A stretch of DNA of 37,190 nucleotides from positions 1 through 37,190 of the forward strand of contig CAJFID010000027.1 of the NCBI GenBank assembly GCA_904380375.1, given 5' to 3'. The notes below the pieces were generated by a model. That model did no database searches. It had not been told where the DNA came from and saw only the letters and a list, made by a program, of their open reading frames with translations. Positions 31,059-37,190 of this stretch are shown here, piece after piece. Every line of letters begins with the position of its first letter. The stretch's first letter is position 1. Made by a program: the position numbers and the translations under genes. The stretch is from Avimonas intestinalis (GTDB lineage Bacteria > Bacillota > Clostridia > Oscillospirales > Acutalibacteraceae).

Positions 31059-31934
31059 TTATCTTACTTTTTGTGTGGCTTTGCGGCCGCGCGTTTTTTT
31101 CTCCGGGACCGCCTCTTCCTTCGCGGAATGCGGGGATGGAAGGTCCTTCCTGGAATGCCGGGCTGGAAGGAAGGAAAAGACCGTCGCCCCCGCTCCCAGC
31201 ACACAGAGAAGGATCCGGGTGATCACATTTTCAAAGGCGATCGGGATGGTGAACGTATGGCCGAAAAGGACTGGGAAATAGGTGGTTTGGGTGAGAATTT
31301 CGCTGCCGTCCGGCGTGGTGTATTCCAGCGCGAAAAAGCAGAGAAGGATCGTGCCGGCCAAAGCCAGGATCGACAGTATGCGCAGCAATACGCGGTCAAA
31401 GGGGCGGCTGCCCCGCGTGTTTAACGCCAAAACCGGCTGTAAAAAGAGCAGCGGGGGCAAAGCGACGTCGGCCAGCAGGAACCAATTGCTTAACGTCAGC
31501 ATCGCCTGCGTCGCCTCGTTGCTGTCCAAAGACCGCAGCGAGTTGGTCCAAATCGCCGCGGCAATTGAGAATACCAGGGGGACGGCGAACAAAAGGATAA
31601 AAACCACGCGGAGGATCCCGCGGAAAACCCGGCTTTCCTGCGGGCCGAAGCGGACGAAAAGGCCGAGCGCCACGGCGATCGCTGTTTCCACCAGAAGGAT
31701 GCTCATCCTTATAGAGGGCAGCATGTACATCAATACCGCCAGCACCAGCTGCGCCAGGGAGAGGGCCAATACGATGTTCCTGCTTTTTTCCTCCGTAATA
31801 TTTTTCAGGAAGGGCGAACGACGCGGATGGTCCGTCCTTGCTTGCGCCGCGCTTTCTTCCGCGGCGGCGTCTGCCGCCTCCGAGGTTATCGCTTTTTCCG
31901 ATATTTCAGCGGCGCTGTGTTTTTCTTTCGCCAT
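31059..31934 (-). CDS. Membrane protein of unknown function
   Basis: The 291-residue protein starts with an Ala/Glu-rich soluble stretch of about 45 residues. Six hydrophobic segments follow (near 55-72, 78-94, 106-127, 145-167, 183-203 and 230-255). The basic tail ends KKTRGRKATQKVR, which would be cytoplasmic. I recognise no family. The ATG at 31934 has only a weak ribosome binding site (GGAAAGG). It is a single-gene unit ending in the terminator at 31016-31048. Confidence 0.7.
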   Translation of the reverse strand: MAKEKHSAAEISEKAITSEAADAAAEESAAQARTDHPRRSPFLKNITEEKSRNIVLALSLAQLVLAVLMYMLPSIRMSILLVETAIAVALGLFVRFGPQESRVFRGILRVVFILLFAVPLVFSIAAAIWTNSLRSLDSNEATQAMLTLSNWFLLADVALPPLLFLQPVLALNTRGSRPFDRVLLRILSILALAGTILLCFFALEYTTPDGSEILTQTTYFPVLFGHTFTIPIAFENVITRILLCVLGAGATVFSFLPARHSRKDLPSPHSAKEEAVPEKKTRGRKATQKVR

Positions 31935-32328
31935 GGTCGTCCATGCCTTTCCAGGGGCGCGGCCGGGAAACAGGCCAGCCCCCTATGTAATAGGCCGGGA
32001 TGCAATTATCGCCCCCGTGTGCCGTGTCCCTATTATACCGTCCTCTCGGGAAAAAAGCAAGAAAAGCCGGAGCATTTCCACGCTTTGTCCAAAGGGAACT
32101 AAGGACATAGAAGCGGGAAGGGGAAACGCAGAGGGGACGAGGATACCGGATAAGGCGGGGGCAATGGGCGGAGAATAAAGTCTTCCCGCGCTTGTACAGG
32201 GATGGCCGTCTCCTTCTTGGCGTTCCGCTTCCATCTGGAATCACGCAGCAGGCAGTATAACAAAACCACGCGGGAACCATGGAATAACGAATATCGCGTC
32301 CGGCAACATGCCGCGTTGTTTTGGAAAA
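31935..32328. other. Gene-free stretch
   Basis: No supported gene lies in this stretch. It separates the SipW-class surface protein gene from the membrane protein gene, both on the minus strand. Short open frames on both strands lack ribosome binding sites and recognisable content. A promoter for the gene at 31934 must lie here, but I cannot point to a clear -35/-10 pair. Confidence 0.35.
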
Positions 32329-32372
32329 CAAAAGCGACCGCCCTGCCCAATCGGGAGGGTGGCCGCCTTTTT
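32329..32372 (-). terminator. Terminator of the SipW-class surface protein gene
   Basis: An 11-base imperfect stem (32334-32344 with 32356-32366) has TTTT on the minus-strand side and TTTTT on the plus-strand side, so it could work in both directions. Confidence 0.55.
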
Positions 32373-32395
32373 GGATAGATGACGAACGATTCCGC

Positions 32396-34453
32396 TTATT
32401 GCGTAACGGTGAAAACGCCGTTGTTCTCGCTGACGGTGGAGCCGTCCGCGACATAGGCCTCAAACTGCTCAAGCGTCATGCCGGTGTTGGCGAAGGTGCC
32501 CTCGTAGATGTTGACCGCGATCTTGGAGTTGATCTCCAGCTTGCCGTCAAACGAGCCGCCGTAGATATTGAAGGCGCCGGACGCCGTGGGATAGGAATTC
32601 AAATCCAAATCGCCCTTCAGCACCGCCCGGCCGGCCGTATAGCTGCCGGAGTACACATTGATGGTGCCGCCGGAGGAGAAGATGTACAGGCCGTAATTCT
32701 CGCTTTCGGCCATGACGTCCCGCAGGTTCAGTGTGCCGGTGTTCCCGGAGGCGGCGCCGATGCAGCTGTTCCAGTCATAAAAGCCCGTCTGTGTGAAGGT
32801 GCCGCCGTTGACGTTGATGACGCCGCCGCACGCTTCCATGCCGCCGCCCAGGAGGGAGACGGAATCGACGTTATTCAGGTTGATGGTGCCCCCGAAGGCT
32901 TTGACGCTGACGCCGAAGCTCCGGCTGTTGCGCAGCGACATATCGTTCAGGTTCAGTACACCGCTGCCCAAACCAACCGTGCAGTAGGTGTTGTCGTCGG
33001 CCACAATGGTGCCGTTGGAAAGGGTGACATAGTCGTTGCCCGTGCTGCCGTTTACGCGCAGGGCGATGTTGCCGTTGCTGCTCTCCAGCGTGTTGCCGGC
33101 AAAGTCCACGGCGATGGTTTTGCCAGCCTTGAAGTCAATATTCCCGTTTGAGGAGATGCTGCCGCCCAGCACCAGATGGGAGACATCCGCCGCATCGCCG
33201 GAAATGGCGGCGAGCAGGTCGTCCTCGCTGGCGATGGCTTGGGACTGGACGACGGTATACAGGATGTCGCCGTTGCCCAGATCCTGGGAGACGGCCGCGT
33301 AGCCATCCGCGACAAAATTGGCGGCGGGGTTTTCCGTTCTGCTGTTTGACGGGTCAAAATTGACAAAGGTGCCGCCGTAAACGACGATCGACGCATTGGA
33401 GTTGTCAATCAGGTTCAAATGCCAGTTGGTGCCGTTGTATCCGACCAGCGACTCAAACCGGCCGCCGTAGATTTCCACGACGGCATTGTCCCCGGCCTGT
33501 ACGCAGGTCAGGCCGCTGACGAACAGCCCGTCTTCAATGACCACCTTGGCGTTTTCATCCGCGCGGATGAGAAACCCAAGCTCGGAGGTCATCAACTGCT
33601 CCAAAGCGCCGTCGCCCCGGATGGTCAGCGTCGCGTCGCCGCTGACGTCAATGATGCCGGCCCCATCAAAGGTGATCGCGTTCCCCCCGAGGTCGATCGT
33701 CGTATCCTGGGTGACGTCCAGCCCGTTGTCCAGGTCAATGTCGTCCCAGAGCGTGATATTGCCGCCCTTTTCCGCCGCAGCCAGGAATTCCTCCTGGGTT
33801 TCCACGCCGGCAGCGGCGTCGTATTGGGAATTCCCAAAGCCGTCCGATTCGTGGGTGTATTGGGTGGCCCTGACCACGATGTCAAAGCCGACCCGCGCCC
33901 CCTGGTATTCGTTGCCCGCGGATTCCTGCATTTTGATCACCAGGGTAAACGTGGCGTTCGGGCTGCCGTCCTGGCCGGTATAGCCTTTCGGCGCGAGCAC
34001 CCCCGTCCCGAGCGTGCCGCCCTCGGCCGTCAGCTCGGCCAAGGTGCCCAGCTTGTTGGCGTCCGTCAGGTCGGCATCGGAAACCTCCCCGGACGCTTTC
34101 CCTTCCACCCGGTAGACATCCAGGACCTCCGTGATGTCCGCCGCCGGAGCGATGGTATCGTCCGTGGTCAGGTTGTCGACCGCCACCGTATATTTGAGCC
34201 ACAGGCTCCCTTCATTGGACAGGGCCGCCGACGCATTCTGCGAACTGCCCGGCTCCCACAGAAAGCCGCCGCCTTGGAACAAAGGCGTCTCGTCCCCGCC
34301 GTTTAAGGCGATGGCAAGGGTGCCGGATTCTATCTCATTGCCCCGGTTGGTTACGCTGTCGGTGAACCAGGCAAAGGTGGATCCGATCAGCAAAGCGGTG
34401 CTGGCAAGGACTGCTAACACACATACTGCCAAGGATTTTCTGGCGTTACCCAT
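32396..34453 (-). CDS. Surface protein with SipW-class signal peptide and beta-helix repeats
   Basis: The protein has 685 residues. Residues 1-45 (KSLAVCVLAVLASTALL, then GSTFAWFTDSVTNRGNEI and SGTLAIAL) are the signal and start of the TasA/CalY-like class cut by SipW-type signal peptidases. A beta-sandwich-like domain runs to about 215. A right-handed beta-helix of short repeats then follows, with recurrent INV(N/Y)GGTF, VEIYGGRF, IVVYGGTF and FNIYGGSF, up to the C-terminus (FTVTQ). No sortase or membrane anchor is present, so it is probably secreted and may assemble into fibres or bind the envelope. No SipW peptidase gene is adjacent. The ATG at 34453 follows GGAGGAG. Confidence 0.82.
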   Translation of the reverse strand: MGNARKSLAVCVLAVLASTALLIGSTFAWFTDSVTNRGNEIESGTLAIALNGGDETPLFQGGGFLWEPGSSQNASAALSNEGSLWLKYTVAVDNLTTDDTIAPAADITEVLDVYRVEGKASGEVSDADLTDANKLGTLAELTAEGGTLGTGVLAPKGYTGQDGSPNATFTLVIKMQESAGNEYQGARVGFDIVVRATQYTHESDGFGNSQYDAAAGVETQEEFLAAAEKGGNITLWDDIDLDNGLDVTQDTTIDLGGNAITFDGAGIIDVSGDATLTIRGDGALEQLMTSELGFLIRADENAKVVIEDGLFVSGLTCVQAGDNAVVEIYGGRFESLVGYNGTNWHLNLIDNSNASIVVYGGTFVNFDPSNSRTENPAANFVADGYAAVSQDLGNGDILYTVVQSQAIASEDDLLAAISGDAADVSHLVLGGSISSNGNIDFKAGKTIAVDFAGNTLESSNGNIALRVNGSTGNDYVTLSNGTIVADDNTYCTVGLGSGVLNLNDMSLRNSRSFGVSVKAFGGTINLNNVDSVSLLGGGMEACGGVINVNGGTFTQTGFYDWNSCIGAASGNTGTLNLRDVMAESENYGLYIFSSGGTINVYSGSYTAGRAVLKGDLDLNSYPTASGAFNIYGGSFDGKLEINSKIAVNIYEGTFANTGMTLEQFEAYVADGSTVSENNGVFTVTQ

Positions 34454-34747
34454 GATTTCTCCTCCTTAAGTGGATGACATGTTTTGGCAGGACAGCCGTG
34501 CCCGCCGACGGACTCAGAACGGGAAGTACAGCTCAAAGGGAAAATAGTCAACAGGGATCCGTGCGTGCTTTGCAGCCACTTTCGGGCAGCGCAAACAAGG
34601 CAAAAGGCTTTGCCACGATCTGACAAAGCGCAACAAAATAAAAATTATGTAACTCACCCGAGCAACTCTCCCCTTTCCCTCTCCGGGAAAGGATCCGGCA
34701 GCGGAAACCGGCTCTTTTCCCACACGGGGCTCAGGGATTGTCTCTTG
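34454..34747 (-). promoter_or_regulatory. Long structured 5' leader of the SipW-class gene
   Basis: From the promoter at 34754-34782 the leader runs about 290 bases to the ATG. It contains a perfect hairpin CCTTTCCC/GGGAAAGG (34672-34692) and GGCAAA-GCCT-TTTGCC. A stretch reading CCGAAAGTGG followed by TGCAAAGC faintly recalls the c-di-GMP-I aptamer core, but I could not fold it into that structure. Its function is unknown. The rest of 34783-35020 holds no gene. Confidence 0.4.
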
Positions 34748-34753
34748 CCCTTT

Positions 34754-34782
34754 ATATTAACACAACACCCAGAGAAAAACAA
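34754..34782 (-). promoter_or_regulatory. Promoter of the SipW-class surface protein gene
   Basis: On the minus strand TTGTTT (34782-34777), 17 bases, TAATAT (34759-34754). Confidence 0.6.
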
Positions 34783-34965
34783 GGATTGTCGGCTTAAAAT
34801 TCGACTTTTTCGGCGGCTTGAGCCGCTGTACAAACGGGGGCCATCTCTATTGCTTACAAAGGCAGGGAAAGGAGAGCGTCAAGAAGCATACGCATCAAGC
34901 CGGAAGATAGCCGCGTCCATTTTTGACGCAAGGAACATCCCGCTGTGTTTGCTCCTGCGCAGGAC

Positions 34966-34998
34966 GAAAAAGCCGGGCCCGAATCGTCCGGGCCCGGC
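34966..34998 (-). terminator. Terminator of the second DegV gene
   Basis: GCCGGGCCC (34972-34980) pairs perfectly with GGGCCCGGC (34990-34998), and TTTTT follows on the minus strand. Confidence 0.85.
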
Positions 34999-35020
34999 TG
35001 CACGCCGAGGGCTTGCCGTC

Positions 35021-35890
35021 TTAAAGAAAGCGGTCGATTTTTCTGGAACAGGCGATTGCAAGTGCGCCGGGCCCAATGTGGCAGGACACGCTGAGCGACA
35101 GCGGGTCGCAGTAGGTGACCGCGATCCCCAATTCCTGTTCTACGGTGCGGGCGAAAGCGCGGGCCGCCTCTTCGTTGTTGGTATGCGCCACAAAAACCTG
35201 CACTTGCTCGTTTCCGCCGAAGCGCTCGTTAATGTCCTTGCGCATCGCGTTAATCATAATGTCCCTTCCGATCCTTTCGCTGCGCGCTTTCGCAAACGCA
35301 TCCAGCTTTTCCCCCTGGATCTGCAGCACTGGCTTGATCCGCAGCACGGTGGCGACGGCTGCCGCCGCCGGGGTGACACGCCCGCCCTTCTTGAGATATT
35401 TCAGCGTATCGAGCATGATATAGATGCTCGATTCAAATTTAACCTGCTCCAGGATATCCCGGATTTCCTCCGCCGATTTTCCCGCTTTGGCCAGTGCCAG
35501 GGCGTCCATCACCGACTGGCGCTGGGTGACGGAGATCCGCTGGTTGTTCACCACGGCCACCCGGCCGTCGTAGTCGGCCGACAATGCCAGCGCCGTGGCG
35601 CAGGAGCCGGACAGGCCGCTGGACATGGGGATATGCACCAGCTCGTCATAATCCTGCAGGATGCTGTCCCACAGGTCCAGCACATTGCCCACCGTCGGCT
35701 GGGAGGTGGAAATGTCCGCCTCCCCCTGCAGCTTCTCATAGAACTGCTCTTGGGTCAGGCTGATATCCTCATAGTACGTCTCTTTATTGACGACAAACGG
35801 CATCGGGACGACAAAAATGCCGAGCTCCTTGGCTGCCGCCTGTGTTATGCCGCTGTTGCTGTCGGTGACCACTGCAATTTTACCAGGCAT
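35021..35890 (-). CDS. DegV family fatty-acid-binding protein (second copy)
   Basis: The 289-residue protein starts MPGKIAVVTDSNSGITQ. It has DISTSQPTVG, the Ser-Gly loop IPMSSGLSGSC, LKYLKKGGRV, LRIKPVLQI and the closing SCHIGPGALA. It is clearly divergent from the DegV protein at 27169, so the two may prefer different acyl chains, as known for FakB paralogues. ATG 35890 is preferred to a GTG four codons earlier because AGGAG is correctly spaced only for the ATG. The gene has its own promoter with a leader of about 170 bases and its own terminator. Confidence 0.9.
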   Translation of the reverse strand: MPGKIAVVTDSNSGITQAAAKELGIFVVPMPFVVNKETYYEDISLTQEQFYEKLQGEADISTSQPTVGNVLDLWDSILQDYDELVHIPMSSGLSGSCATALALSADYDGRVAVVNNQRISVTQRQSVMDALALAKAGKSAEEIRDILEQVKFESSIYIMLDTLKYLKKGGRVTPAAAAVATVLRIKPVLQIQGEKLDAFAKARSERIGRDIMINAMRKDINERFGGNEQVQVFVAHTNNEEAARAFARTVEQELGIAVTYCDPLSLSVSCHIGPGALAIACSRKIDRFL

Positions 35891-36067
35891 ACAGAATCCC
35901 ACTCCTAATTTCTCTGTTGTAAGCCCCCTCTCCGGGGAGCAAGCCGCCGGAAGCCGGCGGCGGATGGGGAACGCGGCGGCGCGCCGACCGGGTATTGCCC
36001 GGCAGGGACGCCGAAGAAAGCCAGGCGCCCGGCGTCTGGCCGCCCGGCGGCATACGGTAACTGTTTG

Positions 36068-36096
36068 ATTATAAAATTTTTAGAGTATAAAGTCAA
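36068..36096 (-). promoter_or_regulatory. Consensus promoter of the second DegV gene
   Basis: On the minus strand TTGACT (36096-36091), 17 bases, TATAAT (36073-36068). Confidence 0.8.
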
Positions 36097-36870
36097 TAGC
36101 CAAACGGCCCTAGAAACCAATGGAAAAAGAACGGGGAGCCACAGCCTCGCCGCTGAACTGCCGCGGCAACGTCCGCTTCGTGCAGGGAAATCTGGCGCGC
36201 CAAGAACGCAATGACAGCGGTTTCCATTCCCGAAAGCCGCCGGCAAAGGCTAAGGAGAGGCCTGCCACCGCTTTTTCCGGCGAGGGCGCGGGAAAAGGCT
36301 GAAAACCGCTTGTAGGCGGCCGGCGGCCTCCATTGGTTTGAGATGAAAAAAGGTGGGAAAAATAAGAAGAGCAGCCGGTGGGGAGACCGCGCCCCGCGCT
36401 TGGCCGCCGCTGTGGTTTGCCCGGTATATTTCGCCGAACCCCTCCTTTCCTGGATGGGCAGGAAGGCGAATACTTTCCTTGACAGGATAACATTGTTGAC
36501 CATCAGACTGAACATCGCGAAAAGCAGCAGAAGCGTATTGACGGTGCATGCAGACAGCACCATATCCTCCCCTCCCCTTGACCCCCCGCGCCATCGCCAG
36601 TGCAGGATATAGTGCGGAAAAAGCGGCACAGGCATGGCTGCTTTTATCCATTTGTTTACCATATTCCCAATGAGCATATACGTCATCGGGCAGAATGGCA
36701 AAACCGCCATCTTGAGGTACAACATCCTTTTTGGTTTCAGCAACCGCTTTCCTGCAAATACGGCAAGCTACGCCCTTTCCGGTGCTGACACAATTCACCG
36801 ACGCTTCCCGCCGCGGGCCCTGCGGGTCGCGGTTTTCCTTCTCAATTCCCCATTATAGGAATCCTGTCAT
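36097..36870. other. Stretch without a convincing gene, possibly decayed
   Basis: Open frames exist on both strands, the longest on the minus strand (36743-36093 and 36798-36250), but they overlap each other. None has a clear ribosome binding site, and none gives a recognisable protein. One minus-strand frame has hydrophobic pieces (MAVLPFCPMTYMLIGNMVNK, then LLLLFAMFSLMVNN) before becoming Arg/Pro-rich. I read the stretch as the remains of a degraded membrane-protein gene or plain spacer. Confidence 0.4.
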
Positions 36871-36906
36871 CCAAGGTACTGCCGCTAAGCGGCTTGGCCG
36901 TTTTTT
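36871..36906 (+). terminator. Terminator-like hairpin before the ABC exporter promoter
   Basis: GCCGC-TAA-GCGGC (36881-36893) sits inside an outer CCAAG/CTTGG pairing and is followed by CCG and TTTTTT. It would isolate the downstream promoter from read-through. Confidence 0.5.
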
Positions 36907-36944
36907 GCGGTGGGATGCCGATACCATATTGTGGCTTCCGATGT

Positions 36945-36973
36945 TTGACAAGTCCAGGGAAGTGTGCTAGACT
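36945..36973 (+). promoter_or_regulatory. Consensus promoter of the ABC exporter gene
   Basis: TTGACA (36945-36950), 17 bases, TAGACT (36968-36973). Confidence 0.75.
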
Positions 36974-36979
36974 GTCGAA

Positions 36980-37008
36980 TTAGTTGATACTAACTTAGTT
37001 AAAACTAA
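36980..37008. promoter_or_regulatory. Two tandem palindromic operators
   Basis: TTAGT-TGAT-ACTAA (36980-36993) and TTAGTT-AA-AACTAA (36995-37008) are centred 15 bases apart and lie just downstream of the -10 box. The type and position fit a MarR-like repressor of an exporter operon. Confidence 0.6.
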
Positions 37009-37067
37009 CTTTCCGCGTGCTATGGATGGCTGGCCGCCTGCTGTGGCGCACAGACGAAGGTGAAAAC

Positions 37068-37190
37068 ATGATGATCAACAAACGGCTGATTGGCACGGTA
37101 GCTGAGAGCAAAAAATACATCGCCGGGAACGTCGTTTTGCAGTGGTGTTCCCTGGCGGCGAACATCGCCATGATGTTCAGCATTACCAAC
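37068..37190 (+). CDS. N-terminus of an ABC exporter, probably a permease-ATPase fusion (partial)
   Basis: 41 codons run to the right edge. They begin MMINKRLIGTVAESKKYIAG and continue with the start of a membrane helix (VVLQWCSLAANIAMMFSI). This opening is characteristic of CydDC/multidrug-type half-transporters in clostridia, where a membrane domain is followed by the ATPase. The start may be either of two adjacent ATG codons; GAAGGTG precedes them. Family assignment from such a short piece is tentative. Confidence 0.6.
   Translation, partial: MMINKRLIGTVAESKKYIAGNVVLQWCSLAANIAMMFSITN

Noticed and set aside
34571..34660. c-di-GMP-I riboswitch in the SipW-class leader
   Set aside because: Only short blocks (CCGAAAGTGG, TGCAAAGC) agree; the second helix and its receptor could not be found. 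Kept as a question in the findings, not annotated as a riboswitch.
36093..36798. Two overlapping minus-strand open frames of 216 and 182 codons
   Set aside because: They overlap in different frames, lack ribosome binding sites and become Arg/Pro-rich, as shadows of GC-rich spacer do. No family recognised.

Overview
The window reads as chromosomal DNA of an anaerobic, Gram-positive, high-GC gut-type Firmicute (Ruminococcaceae/Oscillospiraceae-like; this is inference, since no marker gene is present). Supporting signs are strong purine-rich ribosome binding sites, lipoprotein signals, a SipW-class signal peptide, a Firmicutes-type sortase signal (SPSTG), ECF vitamin transporters and an Rnf-type redox complex. 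No rRNA, complete tRNA, CRISPR array, intact insertion sequence or prophage was seen. AT-rich patches at the left edge, at 26.1-26.9 kb and at 36.1-37.1 kb look like more recently acquired or decaying DNA.

Left part (1-7.3 kb, mostly minus strand): the first codons of an edge gene with a palindromic operator; a GNAT acetyltransferase remnant; an operon of ferredoxin-like aldo/keto reductase, ECF S component and DUF1893 protein; a pair of bacterial-PH-domain membrane proteins; an RlmI-type rRNA methyltransferase; and an SH3 lipoprotein whose reading frame is broken.

7.5-13.2 kb (plus strand): apbE followed by an unusual Rnf operon. rnfC, rnfD and rnfG are recognisable. The expected rnfE, rnfA and rnfB are replaced by one 347-residue membrane protein that reads as a degenerate RnfE-RnfA fusion, and no RnfB follows. 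RnfG carries an extra, apparently nested PplA-like FMN-binding domain whose own flavin-attachment motif has decayed. ApbE would attach FMN to RnfD and RnfG. A separate unit (GyrI-like protein and Rsm22-like methyltransferase) follows.

15.1-24.6 kb (plus strand): a collinear block that looks like a vitamin B12 acquisition locus. It contains EcfT, a double EcfA ATPase, an S component and a CobQ-like protein without its glutaminase domain. Next come a strong promoter, a cobalamin riboswitch and a terminator, which control a sortase-type surface beta-propeller protein, a DUF4430 (transcobalamin-like) lipoprotein and a Dph6-type PP-loop ATPase. The likely logic is capture at the surface, hand-over to the lipoprotein, then import by the ECF transporter.

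24.8-37.2 kb: single-gene units, several with clear sigma-A promoters and palindromic operators. They are a DUF4432 mutarotase-like protein, a low-GC orphan, two DegV lipid-binding proteins, a HAD phosphatase, a histidine phosphatase, an XRE regulator with an attenuator-like leader, an unknown membrane protein, a SipW-class beta-helix surface protein with a ~290-nt leader, a degraded stretch, and the start of an ABC exporter behind tandem operators.
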